Assembly (NCBI RefSeq): GCF_003254475.1
Contig: NZ_QFYQ01000001.1
Coordinates: 3,038,001-3,102,000, forward strand
Direction: 5' to 3'
From: Phenylobacterium soli
GTDB taxonomy: Bacteria > Pseudomonadota > Alphaproteobacteria > Caulobacterales > Caulobacteraceae
DNA length: 64,000 nucleotides
Part shown: piece after piece, positions 33,610-43,941 of the stretch
Numbering within the stretch: position 1 is the stretch's first letter
How the letters are laid out: every line of letters begins with the position of its first letter
The notes under the pieces: generated by a model
What the model was told of the DNA's origin: nothing
Database searches by the model: none
The model's input: the letters and a program-made list of their open reading frames with translations, nothing else
Position numbers and translations under genes: made by a program

Positions 33610-34991
33610 ACCGCCTGGGCGGCGCGTCGGGAGACCTCGGTGCGGTCTTCCTTGAGCTTCTCGGCGACAAGGAAGGCCAGCTCCAGCGCCTGCTCGCCGT
33701 TGAGGCGCGGGTCGCAATGGGTGTGGTAGCGGTCCGCGAGATCGCCCTCGGACAGGGCGCGGGCGCCGCCGAGGCACTCGGTGACGTTCTGGCCGGTCAT
33801 CTCCAGGTGCACGCCGCCGGGATGGACGCCCTCGGCCTTGCAGATCTCCACGAAGCTGCGGACCTCGGACAGGATCCGGTCGAAGGGCCGGGTCTTGTAG
33901 CCGTTGGCCGCCGTCAGGGTGTTGCCGTGCATCGGGTCGATCGCCCAGACCACGTTGCGGCCCGAAGACCGGGTCGCCTTCAGGAGGCGCGGCAGGCGGT
34001 CCTCGATCTTGTCGAAACCGAAGCGGCCGTAGAGCGTCAGGCGGCCAGGCTCGTTGCGCGGGTTGAGGGTGTCGACGAGACGCAGGACGTCGTCGGCCTC
34101 CATGGTCGGGCCGCACTTCACGCCGATCGGGTTCTTGATGCCCTTGAAGTACTCGATGTGGGCGCCGTCGAGCTCGCGCGTGCGCTCGCCGATCCACAGG
34201 AGGTGGGCCGAGGTGTCGTACCAGTCGCCCGAGGTGCTATCGACCCGGGTCATGGCCTCCTCGAAGTTCAGCAGCAGGCCCTCGTGGCTGGTGAAGAACT
34301 CCACCTGGTGCAGGTCGCGCTGGGTCTCGGGCGTCACCCCGATGGCGGCCATGAAGGTCAGGGCCTCGGAGATCTTCTCGGAGAGCTCGCGGTAGCGGGC
34401 GCCCTGCGGGCTGTCGGAGACGAAGCCCAGGGTCCAGCGGTGGATGTTGTAGAGGTCGGCGTAGCCGCCGCCGGCGAAGGCGCGCAGCAGGTTGAGGGTC
34501 GCCGACGACTGGGCGTAGGCCTGCATCAGCCGCTGCGGGTCCGGCGTGCGCGACTCCGAGGTGAAGTCCATGCCGTTGATGTTGTCGCCGCGGTAGGACG
34601 GCAGGGTGACCTCGCCCTGGGTCTCGACGGGCGAGGAGCGCGGCTTGCCGAACTGGCCGGCCATTCGGCCCACCTTCACCACCGGCTTGCCACCGGCGAA
34701 GGTCAGCACCACCGCCATCTGCAGGATCAGGCGGAAGGTGTCGCGGATGTTGTCGGCGTGGAATTCCTTGAAGCTCTCGGCGCAGTCGCCGCCCTGCAGC
34801 AGGAAGGCGCGGCCCTCGGCCACCTCGCCCAGCAGGGACTTCAGGCGGCGCGCCTCGCCGGCGAACACCAGGGGCGGCATGCCACGTAGGGTCTGCTCGA
34901 CCCGCGAGAGGGCCGCCTCGTCCGGATAGTCCGTCGGAATGTGCTTGGCGGGCTTCGACCGCCAGGATGCCGGCGTCCAGTGCTCGGTCAT
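33606..34991 (-). CDS. 3-deoxy-7-phosphoheptulonate synthase, class II
   Basis: A 461-residue type II (plant/AroA-II) DAHP synthase that condenses phosphoenolpyruvate with erythrose 4-phosphate in the first shikimate step. The start [31 protein letters not shown] at about 65-75, [17 protein letters not shown] at about 103-119 and [10 protein letters not shown] identify the class; the metal Cys is in GGDCAE and the later His, Glu and Asp in [20 protein letters not shown] and HCDPRLN. No chorismate mutase domain is attached; a separate chorismate mutase gene lies at 61553. Confidence 0.95.
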   Translation of the reverse strand: MTEHWTPASWRSKPAKHIPTDYPDEAALSRVEQTLRGMPPLVFAGEARRLKSLLGEVAEGRAFLLQGGDCAESFKEFHADNIRDTFRLILQMAVVLTFAGGKPVVKVGRMAGQFGKPRSSPVETQGEVTLPSYRGDNINGMDFTSESRTPDPQRLMQAYAQSSATLNLLRAFAGGGYADLYNIHRWTLGFVSDSPQGARYRELSEKISEALTFMAAIGVTPETQRDLHQVEFFTSHEGLLLNFEEAMTRVDSTSGDWYDTSAHLLWIGERTRELDGAHIEYFKGIKNPIGVKCGPTMEADDVLRLVDTLNPRNEPGRLTLYGRFGFDKIEDRLPRLLKATRSSGRNVVWAIDPMHGNTLTAANGYKTRPFDRILSEVRSFVEICKAEGVHPGGVHLEMTGQNVTECLGGARALSEGDLADRYHTHCDPRLNGEQALELAFLVAEKLKEDRTEVSRRAAQAV

Positions 34992-35086
34992 GGCCTTCCC
35001 TACTCCACGCCCCCTCTTGTGCGCCCTTGAGGGAGCGCTGTTTGGCGAGGGCCGCTTCTAGTCGATGTAGGGCGTCAGGTCGATGC

Positions 35087-36280
35087 TTAGGAGGGAGCGG
35101 GGCCGCGCAGCAGCGCCGCACCCACCGCCGCCAGCCCGCCCAGGGCGAGCCACCACTCCTGCCAAACGCCGAAGTTGAGCGCGCCGAACAGGAGATAGAC
35201 CGTGCAGGCGGCGACGACGCCGGCGGTCGGCGCGTCCGCTTCCTCGCGGGCCAGGCGGTTGAGGGTCAGGGCGAAGAAGGCCGCGGCGAGCACGGCGCCG
35301 ACGCCGCCGAGCTCCAGCCAGACCTGCAGGGCGTCGTCGTGCGGGTGGAGCACGATGCCCGGGCTGAACATCCGGCTGGCGTCGAGCCCCCAGCCGCGGA
35401 TCGGATGGTCGAGGGTCCAGTCCACGGCGTGGCGCCAGTAGTCCATGCGCATGGACCAGGAGAGCTCGACCCTGTGCTGGAGGGTTTCATAGAGCCCCGC
35501 GGCGCGGACGCCGAGGATCACCAGCGGCGCGGCGAGCCAATAGACCACCGCGCCGGCGGCCAGGGCGCGCGGCCCGCCCTTCGGCCAGCGCCAGGACGCC
35601 AGGCCGACGATGACGGCGAGGAAGATGGCCAGCGCCGGCGCCTCGCCCTTGAACCTGAGGCCGGCGAGGATCGCGCCGGCCGCCATCGGCAGCACGACCC
35701 AGGGCGTCACCCGCGCCCGCAGCGCCGCGGCGAAGGCCAACGGGGTCAGGAGCGCCAGGACGAAGGCGGAGTGGGCGACCTTGGTCTGGGAGATGTCGTG
35801 GCGGATCGGGCCGTAGAACTTCAGGTGCAGGGTCTCGAAGATGCGCGCATCAGCGACCACCTCGGCAAGGAGCAGGACGCCGAACAGGGCCGTGCCCCAG
35901 GCGAGCACCTTCAGGGCGAGCGTCCTCAGCCGCGGGTCGGCGGCGCGGGCCGCGCACATGGCCGACCAGAACAGCGGCAGCTCGAAGGCGAGCTTGAGGG
36001 CGGTGTTATTGCCGGGCTTGGAGGGATGGTACGGGCTCCAGGCCGTGGACATGGCCGCCCAGACGAGCGCGGTCAGCAGCACCACCGCCTGTGGCCGGTC
36101 CTCATCGGCGATCCGCAGGGCCGGCAGGCAAAGAAGGCCCATCAGGCCGACCAGCACCGCAAAGCCCATCGGCCCCAGCCAGCCGAGCAGCGGGGTCAGC
36201 GCCAGGCCGCCGACCACCACCCAGCCGCACCACCTGGACAGGCTGACGCCGCGGGCCCCCACCGCCTGCGCCTCCGTCAC
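35087..36280 (-). CDS. O-antigen ligase/polymerase family membrane protein
   Basis: A 397-residue inner-membrane protein with about ten to twelve helices and a large periplasmic loop in the C-terminal half containing the Wzy_C-type segment WTLDHPIRGWGLDASRMF and HPHDDALQVWLELG. Such proteins ligate O-antigen to lipid A-core or polymerise surface glycans. The GTG at 36280 overlaps the stop of glutathione reductase in GTGA, so its translation depends on that gene. The neighbouring GT25 glycosyltransferase (37755) supports a lipopolysaccharide role. Confidence 0.85.
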   Translation of the reverse strand: MTEAQAVGARGVSLSRWCGWVVVGGLALTPLLGWLGPMGFAVLVGLMGLLCLPALRIADEDRPQAVVLLTALVWAAMSTAWSPYHPSKPGNNTALKLAFELPLFWSAMCAARAADPRLRTLALKVLAWGTALFGVLLLAEVVADARIFETLHLKFYGPIRHDISQTKVAHSAFVLALLTPLAFAAALRARVTPWVVLPMAAGAILAGLRFKGEAPALAIFLAVIVGLASWRWPKGGPRALAAGAVVYWLAAPLVILGVRAAGLYETLQHRVELSWSMRMDYWRHAVDWTLDHPIRGWGLDASRMFSPGIVLHPHDDALQVWLELGGVGAVLAAAFFALTLNRLAREEADAPTAGVVAACTVYLLFGALNFGVWQEWWLALGGLAAVGAALLRGPAPS

Positions 36281-37659
36281 GCGGCCTGGCCCAGGCCCTG
36301 CGGCACGTGCTTCTCGCGCATGGTGACCAGCTCCTCGGCGAGGGTGGGATGCACCGCGCAGGTGGAATCCCACTGCTGCTTGGTGACGCCCATCTTCATG
36401 GCGATGGCCGCCATCTGGATCATCTCGCCGGAGTCGGGGCCGACAATGTGGCAGCCGACGACCCGTTGGCCCTCGGCCTCGACGACCAGCTTCATCAGGC
36501 ACCGCTCGTCGTCGTTGGCGAAAGCGGTCTTCATCGGCCGGAAGCGGGTCATGTAGATGTCGACCTTGCCGTACTTGTGCCGGGCGTCGGCCTCCGACAG
36601 GCCGACGGTGCCGACCGGCGGCTGGGAGAAGACGGCGGAGGCGACCATCTCGTGGTCGAAGCTCGTCGGCTTGCCGTAGAACTCGGTGTCGGCGAAGGCG
36701 TGGCCCTCGCGGATCGCCACCGGCGTCAGGTTGATGCGGTCGGTGACGTCGCCCACGGCCCAGATGTTGGCGACGTTGGTGCGGGAGTATTCGTCGACCA
36801 TCACCGCGCCGCGCTCGTCGAGCTTCACGCCGGCGGCCTCGAGGCCGAGGCCCTCGACGTAGGGCTCGCGGCCGAGGGCGAACATGACCACGTCGCTCTC
36901 GCAGAAATGGCCGTTGGCCAGGCGGCTGACGAGGCCGGTCTCGGTCTTCTCGATGGCGGTGTGCTGGGTCGAGAGGATGACCTTGATCCCGCGCCGGCCC
37001 ATCTCCTCGGCGACATGGGTGCGGATGTCGTCGTCGAAGCCGCGCAGGATGTTCGGACCGCGATGGACCAGGTGAACCTCCGCACCCAAGCCGGCGTAAA
37101 TGCAGGCGAATTCGACGGCGATGTAGCCGCCGCCGGCGACCACGACCCGCTTCGGCAGCTCGGTCAGGTGGAAGGCCTCGTTGGAGCTGATGGCGTGCTC
37201 GACGCCGGGCAGCTCCTTGGGCATCCAGGGCCGCCCGCCGGTGGCGATGAGGATCTTGTCGACGCTCACCGCGCCGCGGCCGACGACCTCGACGGTGTGG
37301 GCGTCGAGGATCCGCGCCTTGCCGTGCACCAGCTCGGCGCCGGCGTTCTCGAGGTTGCGGACATAGATCCCCGAAAGGCGGGCGATTTCCTTGTCCTTCG
37401 CCTTGAGGAACTCGGTCCAGTCGAAGGTGGCGTTCTCGACGGTCCAGCCGTAGCCCTTGGCGATCTCGAAGCTGTGGGCGTACTCCGAGGCGTAGACCAT
37501 CAGCTTCTTGGGCACGCAGCCGCGGATCACGCAGGTGCCGCCGACGCGGTGCTCCTCGGCCACCAGCACCCTTGCGCCGGACAGCGCCGCCAGCCGCGCG
37601 GCGCGCACGCCGCCCGAACCGGCCCCGATCACGAAGAGGTCGTAGTCGTATTTCGCCAA
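36277..37659 (-). CDS. gor: Glutathione-disulfide reductase
   Basis: A 460-residue flavoprotein disulfide reductase that keeps glutathione reduced with NADPH. The FAD motif GAGSGGVRAA is at 12-21, the redox disulfide GGTCVIRGC has Cys43 and Cys48, the NADPH-binding GGGYIAVEFA is near 175, and the C-terminal active-site HPTLAEELV is at about 438-446. It serves the glutathione enzymes in this window (the peroxidase and GST). It overlaps the downstream O-antigen ligase-like gene by four bases. Confidence 0.95.
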   Translation of the reverse strand: MAKYDYDLFVIGAGSGGVRAARLAALSGARVLVAEEHRVGGTCVIRGCVPKKLMVYASEYAHSFEIAKGYGWTVENATFDWTEFLKAKDKEIARLSGIYVRNLENAGAELVHGKARILDAHTVEVVGRGAVSVDKILIATGGRPWMPKELPGVEHAISSNEAFHLTELPKRVVVAGGGYIAVEFACIYAGLGAEVHLVHRGPNILRGFDDDIRTHVAEEMGRRGIKVILSTQHTAIEKTETGLVSRLANGHFCESDVVMFALGREPYVEGLGLEAAGVKLDERGAVMVDEYSRTNVANIWAVGDVTDRINLTPVAIREGHAFADTEFYGKPTSFDHEMVASAVFSQPPVGTVGLSEADARHKYGKVDIYMTRFRPMKTAFANDDERCLMKLVVEAEGQRVVGCHIVGPDSGEMIQMAAIAMKMGVTKQQWDSTCAVHPTLAEELVTMREKHVPQGLGQAA

Positions 37660-37754
37660 GGGAAGCTCCTCGAACAGCGGCCCTGAATGGAGATGGGGCG
37701 GCGCCGACCCAGTGCAAACTCGCGGGCTATCTAGACCGATGCGCCGGCCCGCTC

Positions 37755-38561
37755 CTAGCCCTCGCCCTCAGTTGGTTCCCGCCCCTCGCGCCAGGCGGCG
37801 TCGCGCTTCAGGCGCTTCTTGACGTCCATGCGCTTGGCCAGGCTGTCGTAGGCCTTGCGGGCGCGGCGCTCGAGGCGCTGGCCGGGCGTGCCGGTGGCCT
37901 CCTTCTCCTCGAAGCGGTCCTCGCCGATGGTCGAGTTGAAGGCCGGGTTGGGCAGCACCGGCCAGGGCCGCACGGCCAGGATGTCGAGCCCGTGCCGCCA
38001 GGAGCGGTTCATGGCCACGTCCACCGGATAACGGATCGGCCGGCCATAGCTCATGAACCGCCGCGCGCCCTCGGCGGTGATCACATAGGCGAGGTTGGAG
38101 TTGACCACATTGTGGTGGCGCACCAGCGCCGAGGCCTCGGTCAGCGGCAGGATGGCGGTGAAGTCCTTGGTCAGCGGCTCGGAGATGCCGAGCTTGATCA
38201 TCTCGTAGGGCGGCAGGACCTTGTCGGCGATGCCGTCGAGGACGGCGGGCAGCTCCTCGCCGGCCAGCAGGTCGTCCTCCATGACCAGGGCCTGGGAATG
38301 CCCCTCGGCGAGCATCCGCTCCAGCACGTTCCAGTGCGAGAGATAGCAGCCGACCTCGGCGGCGGAGAGCGGCTTGGGCGCCCGGCGCAGGCGGCCCGGC
38401 GCATCCACCAGCCGGGCGATCTCCTCGGCGGGCAACTTGCGGCCGTCGACCGCCTCCACGAAGGTCGGCGTCAGGCCCACCCGCCGCAGCTGGGCGGCCG
38501 CCGCCTCGCGCCGCTCGGGGCTGGTCTTCAGGTTGATGACGAAGATCGGATGCGACCACAT
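37755..38561 (-). CDS. Glycosyltransferase family 25 (LPS biosynthesis)
   Basis: A 268-residue cytoplasmic GT25 transferase. The N-terminal PIFVINLKTSPERR (5-18), EVGCYLSH (69-76) and the metal-binding VMEDD (93-97) are family motifs; the last third is basic (RLERRARKAYDS). GT25 enzymes add galactose or related sugars to the lipooligosaccharide core. Taken with the O-antigen ligase-like gene 1.5 kb away, this marks a small surface-glycan locus. It lies 20 bases after the rpiA stop. The ATG lacks a clear ribosome-binding site. Confidence 0.9.
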   Translation of the reverse strand: MWSHPIFVINLKTSPERREAAAAQLRRVGLTPTFVEAVDGRKLPAEEIARLVDAPGRLRRAPKPLSAAEVGCYLSHWNVLERMLAEGHSQALVMEDDLLAGEELPAVLDGIADKVLPPYEMIKLGISEPLTKDFTAILPLTEASALVRHHNVVNSNLAYVITAEGARRFMSYGRPIRYPVDVAMNRSWRHGLDILAVRPWPVLPNPAFNSTIGEDRFEEKEATGTPGQRLERRARKAYDSLAKRMDVKKRLKRDAAWREGREPTEGEG

Positions 38562-38581
38562 CGGCGGGGGCCTGGAACGCC

Positions 38582-39268
38582 TCAGGGCTCGAGGCGGATC
38601 ACGCCGTCGACCGTGCCCACCAGGGCCAGGTCGGCGAGGTCGAGGAACAGGCCGTGGTCGACCACGCCGGTGACGCTCTTCAGCGCCGCGGCGAGCGCGG
38701 CGGGATCCTCGATGCGGCCGCAGGCGGCGTCGTAGATCACGTTCCCGCCGTCGGTCAGCACCGGCGCCCCGTCCTTCATCCGCAGGCGCGGGGCGACGCC
38801 GATGTCGCATTCGGCCAGGGCGTCGCAGAGGCGAAGCTGGGTGGTCTTGTGTCCGAAGGCGACCACCTCGATCGGCAGGGGGAACTTGCCGAGCAGGGGG
38901 ACCTGCTTGGCGGCGTCGGCGATGACGACGCAGCGCTTCGAGGCCTCCCACACCAGCTTCTCGCGCAGCAGGGCCGCGCCGCCGCCCTTGATGAGCGACA
39001 GGCCGGGCCCGATCTCGTCCGCGCCGTCCACCGTCAGGTCGATCTCGCGCGTCTCGCCGAGCTCGGCGATCCGGAGCCCGAGGCCGGCGGCCAGGTCGGC
39101 GGTCGCCACCGAGGTGCAGACGCAGGTGACGTCGAGCTTGCGCGCGGCCAGCGCCTTGACGAACCAGGCGGCCGTCGAGCCGGTGCCCAGGCCCACCACC
39201 ATGCCGCTCTCGGCGAGCTCCGCCGCGGCCTCGCCGGAGGCGCGCTTCTGGGCGTCCACGTCGCTCAT
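38582..39268 (-). CDS. rpiA: Ribose-5-phosphate isomerase A
   Basis: A 228-residue RpiA that interconverts ribulose and ribose 5-phosphate in the pentose phosphate pathway. GLGTGSTAAW at about 26-35, TVDGADEI near 80-87 and KGGGAALLREK near 93-103 carry the substrate-binding loop, catalytic Asp residues and Lys. The ATG shares one base with the glmU stop; a GTG one codon earlier is an alternative start. Tight coupling to glmU ties sugar-phosphate supply to cell-wall precursor synthesis. Confidence 0.95.
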   Translation of the reverse strand: MSDVDAQKRASGEAAAELAESGMVVGLGTGSTAAWFVKALAARKLDVTCVCTSVATADLAAGLGLRIAELGETREIDLTVDGADEIGPGLSLIKGGGAALLREKLVWEASKRCVVIADAAKQVPLLGKFPLPIEVVAFGHKTTQLRLCDALAECDIGVAPRLRMKDGAPVLTDGGNVIYDAACGRIEDPAALAAALKSVTGVVDHGLFLDLADLALVGTVDGVIRLEP

Positions 39269-40626
39269 CACTTGCCCTTTTTCGCGGCCTTCTCGGCCGA
39301 TTTCGCCTTGCGGAACTCCGCCGCCCAGCCGGCCTTCTCCACCTGCCGGCCGCGGCCGAGCGCCAGGGCGTCGGGCGCGACGTCGGCGGTGATGGTCGAG
39401 CCGGAGCCCGTATAGGCGCCCGCCCCGATGGTCACCGGGGCCACGAGGGAGGAGTTGGAGCCGACGAAGGCGCCCTCCCCCACATGGGTGTCGTATTTGA
39501 AGAAGCCGTCGTAGTTGCAGAAGATGGTGCCGGCGCCGATGTTCGCGCCCGCCCCGACCGTGCCGTCCCCCAGATAGGCGAGGTGGTTGGCCTTGGCGCC
39601 CTTGCCGACGGCGACCTTCTTGACCTCGACGAAGTTGCCGATGTGGGCCTCCTCGCCGATGTCCGCGCCGGGGCGCAGCCGGGCATAGGGACCGATCAGG
39701 GCGCCTTCGCGCACCACCGCCCCCTCGAGGTGGCTGAAGGCGCGGATCACGGCGCCCGTCTCGACCGTCACGCCGGGGGCGAAGACCACGAACTGCTCGA
39801 CCGTGGCGCCCGGGGCGATCTTCGTGTCCCAGCTGAAGTGGACGGTGTCCGGCGCCATCAGGGCCACGCCCTCGGCCAGGAAGTGGGCGCGCCGGCGCTG
39901 TTGGAAGATCGCCTCGGCCTGGGCGAGCTGGAGGGGCGTGTCGCAGCCCATCACCGCGCTCTCCGGCGCGGAGTGCGCCCGCACCAGGCCGCCGTCGCCG
40001 ACGGCGAGGCCGACCACGTCGGTGAGGTAGTACTCCTGCTTGACGTTGTCGTTGCCGACGCGGGCCAGCCAGCCGAACAGCTTCGCCCGGTCGGCGACCA
40101 TCATGCCGGCGTTACAGCACTTCACCGCCTTCTCCTCGGGCGTCGCGTCGCGCGCCTCGACGATGCGGATCACATGGCCATCGGCGCCCTTGATCACGCG
40201 GCCATAGAGCAGCGGATCGACCGGCTCGAAGGCCATCAGGGCGACGTCGGCCCCGTTGGCGCGCAGGGCGAACAGGGGCTGCAGGTCCTCGGGGCTGAGC
40301 AGCGGGGCGTCGGCATAGGTGATCAGCACGTCGCCCTCGAAGTCGGCCAGGGCGTCACGTGCGGCCAGGACGGCGTGCGCGGTGCCGAGCGGGGTCTCCT
40401 GAACGGCCACGGCGGCCTCGCCCAGCCGGTCGACGACCCGCGCCCGGACTTCGGGGCTGTGGGTCCCGACCACCACCACGATGCGTTCGCAGCCGGTCGC
40501 CTGGACGGTATCGATCATGCGGTCGAGCAGCGGGCGGCCGCCGACCTTGTGCAGCACCTTGGGCGTCTTGGACTTCATGCGCGTCCCCTGGCCTGCGGCC
40601 AGGATGACGGCTGCGCGGGCGCTCAT
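39268..40626 (-). CDS. glmU: Bifunctional GlmU: GlcN-1-P acetyltransferase / GlcNAc-1-P uridyltransferase
   Basis: A 452-residue two-domain enzyme making UDP-GlcNAc for peptidoglycan and lipopolysaccharide. The N-terminal nucleotidyltransferase has [18 protein letters not shown] at about 7-24; the C-terminal left-handed beta-helix is visible as repeated hexapeptides ([24 protein letters not shown]) with the acetyltransferase NYDG segment. The ATG at 40626 has GGAGG nine bases upstream; an ATG at 40665 adds 13 residues without family match. It leads the glmU-rpiA pair. Confidence 0.96.
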   Translation of the reverse strand: MSARAAVILAAGQGTRMKSKTPKVLHKVGGRPLLDRMIDTVQATGCERIVVVVGTHSPEVRARVVDRLGEAAVAVQETPLGTAHAVLAARDALADFEGDVLITYADAPLLSPEDLQPLFALRANGADVALMAFEPVDPLLYGRVIKGADGHVIRIVEARDATPEEKAVKCCNAGMMVADRAKLFGWLARVGNDNVKQEYYLTDVVGLAVGDGGLVRAHSAPESAVMGCDTPLQLAQAEAIFQQRRRAHFLAEGVALMAPDTVHFSWDTKIAPGATVEQFVVFAPGVTVETGAVIRAFSHLEGAVVREGALIGPYARLRPGADIGEEAHIGNFVEVKKVAVGKGAKANHLAYLGDGTVGAGANIGAGTIFCNYDGFFKYDTHVGEGAFVGSNSSLVAPVTIGAGAYTGSGSTITADVAPDALALGRGRQVEKAGWAAEFRKAKSAEKAAKKGK

Positions 40627-40738
40627 GGGCGGACTGCCTCCAAACGAGTCATCGAGAACCCGCACCGATTACCAGCCCTTGTGACCGGCGGCGAGAAGCG
40701 GCTAGCGTCGCCGTTCCAGTACCGGGGGATTTTTCCAC

Positions 40739-43006
40739 ATGACCAGCCGCGTCCGCCTCGCCGCCCTGCTGTCCGCCTGCGCGCTGGGCGCGTTCACCGC
40801 CGCCCACGCCGCCGCACCGCCGACGCAGAAGGATCTGGAGACGAGGCTCGACGCCGCCGTCGATCCCGCCGAGATGGGCCGCTGGCTGAAGCAGATGGCC
40901 GCCGAGCCGAACCATGTGGGCTCGGCCCACGACAAGGCCAACGCCGAGTGGATGAACGCCCAGTTCAAGGCCTGGGGCTGGGATTCCAAGATCGAGACCT
41001 TCTGGGTGCTCTACCCGACGCCGATCTCCGAGGCGCTGGAGCTGGTCTCCGGGCCCGGCGCCGGCTTCAAGGCCACGCTGCAGGAGCCGCCGATCCCCGG
41101 CGACGAGAGCTCCGTGCGCGGCCAGGCCAGCGCCCTGCCGGCCTACGTCGCCTTCCAGGGCGATGGCGACGTCACCGCGCCGGTCGTCTACGTGAACTAC
41201 GGCATGCCCGCCGACTACGACGCGCTGGAGCGCATGGGCGTGTCGGTGAAGGGCAAGATCGTCATCGCCCGCTACGGCCAGGGCTGGCGGGGCTTGAAGC
41301 CCAAGCTCGCCCAGGATCACGGGGCGGTGGGCTGCATCATCTATTCGGACCCGCGCGACGACGGCTATTCGACGGACGACGTCTATCCGAAGGGCGCGGC
41401 CCGCCCGCCGCATGGCTTCCAGCGCGGCTCGGTGGCCGACATGACGCTCTATCCGGGCGATCCGCTGACCCCGGGCGTGGGGGCGACCAAGGACGCCAAG
41501 CGCCTGACCCGGGAAGAGGCCCAGACGGTCCTCAAGATCCCGACCCTGCCGATCTCCTACGCCGACGCCCAGGTGCTGCTGCAGGCGCTGGACGGGCCGG
41601 TGGCGCCGGGAAGCTGGCGCGGGTCGCTGCCGATCACCTACCACGTGGGCGGCGGCGAGCAGGCCAAGATCCACCTGGCGGTGAAGTCGGACTGGTCGCT
41701 GAAGCCGCTCTACGACGTGGTCGCCACCCTGAAGGGCCGCGAGAAGCCCAACGAATGGATCGTCCGCGGCAACCACCACGACGGCTGGGTGATGGGCGCG
41801 TCGGATCCGCTGTCCGGCCAGATCGCCGAACTCGCCGAGGCCAAGGCGCTGGGCGCGTTCTACAAGGCCGGCTGGAAGCCGAAGCGGACCATCGTCTACA
41901 CGAGCTGGGACGGCGAGGAGCCGATGCTGCTCGGCTCCACCGAATGGGCCGAGACCCACGCCGCCGAGCTCAAGGCGAAGGCGCTCATCTACATCAACTC
42001 GGACGGCAACGCCCGCGGCTTCCTGGGCGCGGAGGGCAGCCACGAGTTCCAGCACTTCGTGAACCAGGTGGCCGCCGACGTGAAGGATCCGGAAACCGGG
42101 GCCAGCGTCGGCCAGCGGCTGCGCGCCCGGCTCGCCGTCAGCGCCAACGATCCCGGCGCCAACGAGCAGGCCAAGGCGCTGGGCAAGGTGGCCGCCGACC
42201 CGACCAAGGACCTGCTGATCGGCCCGCTCGGCTCGGGGTCGGACTATTCGACCTTCCTGCAGCACCTGGGCGTGGCTTCGCTGAACATCGGCTACGGCGG
42301 CGAAGGGGAGAGCGCCGGGGTCTATCACTCGCTCTACGATGACTACGAGCACCACAGCCGGTTCGTCGACCCGGGCTTCGCCTATGACGCGACGCTCGCC
42401 CGCACCGTCGGGCGGATGGTCGTCCGGCTGGCCGACGCCGACCTGCCGGTGCAGCGCTACGGCGATTTCGCCGACACCGTGGGCCGCTACCTCGACGAGG
42501 TGAAGAAGCTCGCCGACAGCAAGCGCGACGAAGCCGCCGCCCAGGCCAAGCTGCTGGCGGCCAAGGCCTACGACCTGGCGGCCGACCCGACGGAGAGCCA
42601 CGCGCCGCCGAGCGCCTACGAGCTGTCGCCGCCCCTGCCCTTCGCCCCGCTGGACGCCTCGGTCGCCAAGCTGAAGGCCAGCGCCAAGGCCTTCGACGAC
42701 GCGCTCGCCGCCAAGGGCCCCTCGCTCTCCAAGGCGCAGAAGGACCAGGTCGAGGCGATCACCCGGCCGATCGCCCAGACCCTGCTGCGCGACGAAGGCC
42801 TGCCCGGCCGCCCCTGGTACAAGAACATGGTCTATGCCCCCGGCCGCTTCACCGGCTATGGCGCCAAGACCCTGCCGGGCGTGCGCGAAGCCATCGAGGA
42901 ACGTCGCTTCGCCGACGCGAGCGCCTATATCGGTCTGACGGCCAAGGCCTTCGACGCCTACGCCGCCCAGCTCGACAAGGCGACCGCGATCCTCAATGGC
43001 AAATGA
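40739..43006 (+). CDS. Exported M28 family metallopeptidase (glutamate carboxypeptidase II-like)
   Basis: A 755-residue exported peptidase. Signal peptide to about residue 24 (AHA-AA). Domain order is PA insert (about 110-270), di-zinc M28 core (about 330-560) and transferrin-receptor-like dimerisation domain (about 610-745). Zinc ligands and catalytic Glu appear in GNHHDGW (about 343-349) and WDGEEPMLLGS (about 390-400), with a late His in YHSLYDDYEH. This is the layout of NAALADase/GCPII, which releases C-terminal glutamate from peptides. It may help use peptides brought in by outer-membrane receptors, which is inference. The 3' end overlaps gph by 11 bases. Confidence 0.92.
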   Translation: MTSRVRLAALLSACALGAFTAAHAAAPPTQKDLETRLDAAVDPAEMGRWLKQMAAEPNHVGSAHDKANAEWMNAQFKAWGWDSKIETFWVLYPTPISEALELVSGPGAGFKATLQEPPIPGDESSVRGQASALPAYVAFQGDGDVTAPVVYVNYGMPADYDALERMGVSVKGKIVIARYGQGWRGLKPKLAQDHGAVGCIIYSDPRDDGYSTDDVYPKGAARPPHGFQRGSVADMTLYPGDPLTPGVGATKDAKRLTREEAQTVLKIPTLPISYADAQVLLQALDGPVAPGSWRGSLPITYHVGGGEQAKIHLAVKSDWSLKPLYDVVATLKGREKPNEWIVRGNHHDGWVMGASDPLSGQIAELAEAKALGAFYKAGWKPKRTIVYTSWDGEEPMLLGSTEWAETHAAELKAKALIYINSDGNARGFLGAEGSHEFQHFVNQVAADVKDPETGASVGQRLRARLAVSANDPGANEQAKALGKVAADPTKDLLIGPLGSGSDYSTFLQHLGVASLNIGYGGEGESAGVYHSLYDDYEHHSRFVDPGFAYDATLARTVGRMVVRLADADLPVQRYGDFADTVGRYLDEVKKLADSKRDEAAAQAKLLAAKAYDLAADPTESHAPPSAYELSPPLPFAPLDASVAKLKASAKAFDDALAAKGPSLSKAQKDQVEAITRPIAQTLLRDEGLPGRPWYKNMVYAPGRFTGYGAKTLPGVREAIEERRFADASAYIGLTAKAFDAYAAQLDKATAILNGK

Positions 43007-43721
43007 CACGACCTCGGACCTGACCGCTCTCCCGGACGTCCTCCGCGGCGCGGTCATCGCCTTCGACCTCGACGGGACCCTCGTCGACACCGCCCCCGAC
43101 CTCGTCGGCACGCTGAACGTCATCCTGGCGCAGGAAGGGATCGCCCCCCTGCCGATGGCGGAGGCGCGGCCGCTGATCGGCCACGGCGCGCGGCGGCTGC
43201 TGGAGCGGGGCTTCGAGGTGGCGAACGCCCCCCTGGCGCCGGAGCGCACGCCGGAGATCTTCGATCGCTTCCTGGCCCACTACCTGGCCCACATCGCCGA
43301 CGAGAGCCGGCCCTTTCCCGGCGTCGTCGAGGCGCTGACCCGCCTGCGGGCCGCCGGGGCGAAGCTGGCGGTGTGCACCAACAAGCCCGGCGACCTGGCC
43401 CGCGTGCTCCTCGACGCGCTGGAGATCAGCCAGCTGTTCGAGGCCATTGTCGGGCCCGAGGCTGCGCCCGCCCGCAAGCCGGACGGGCGTCATCTTGAGG
43501 CCGCCGTGGCGGCGGCGGGGGGCGCCCTGCCCCGCGCGGTCATGGTCGGCGACGCGGACACCGACGCCGGCGCTGCGCGGGCGGCCGGCGCGGCCCTGGT
43601 GCTGGTCAGCTTCGGCTACACCCAGGTTCCGGCGGCCGAGCTCGAGCCCGATGTGCTCATCGACCACTTCGACGAGCTGCCGGACGCCTGCGTTCGGCTC
43701 CTCAGCGCTTGCGGAGCGTGA
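42996..43721 (+). CDS. gph: Phosphoglycolate phosphatase, HAD superfamily
   Basis: A 241-residue HAD hydrolase with nucleophile Asp24 and acid/base Asp26 in FDLDGTLVDT, motif II Thr in AVCTNKP (about 126-132), and motif III/IV Lys and Asp-Asp in ARKPDGR and MVGDADTDAG. Gph removes phosphate from 2-phosphoglycolate made during repair of oxidised DNA ends. The start overlaps the M28 gene by 11 bases in another frame, indicating read-through transcription. tRNA-Val follows 35 bases after the stop. Confidence 0.93.
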   Translation: MANDTTSDLTALPDVLRGAVIAFDLDGTLVDTAPDLVGTLNVILAQEGIAPLPMAEARPLIGHGARRLLERGFEVANAPLAPERTPEIFDRFLAHYLAHIADESRPFPGVVEALTRLRAAGAKLAVCTNKPGDLARVLLDALEISQLFEAIVGPEAAPARKPDGRHLEAAVAAAGGALPRAVMVGDADTDAGAARAAGAALVLVSFGYTQVPAAELEPDVLIDHFDELPDACVRLLSACGA

Positions 43722-43756
43722 GCCTCCCGGCTATACGCCCCATCCTTCCTGCCGGC

Positions 43757-43831
43757 GGATGCGTAGCTCAGCGGGAGAGCACCTCGTTCACACCGAGGGG
43801 GTCACAGGTTCAATCCCTGTCGCATCCACCA
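43757..43831 (+). tRNA. tRNA-Val (CAC)
   Basis: A full cloverleaf of 75 bases including encoded CCA. The acceptor stem is GGATGCG with CGCATCC, the anticodon stem CCTCG/CGAGG closes loop TTCACAC with anticodon CAC at 43789-43791, and the T arm is ACAGG-TTCAATC-CCTGT. It reads the GUG valine codon. Confidence 0.97.
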
Positions 43832-43941
43832 TTCCTTCCCTTCATTCGAGCCGCCGGCGGCCTGCCCGGGATCGCCCGCGTCGGGATTGTCGCGGGGCCG
43901 CGCCTGGCCTTATGCACGGCGGCGTCTGAAGGGGGACAGCC

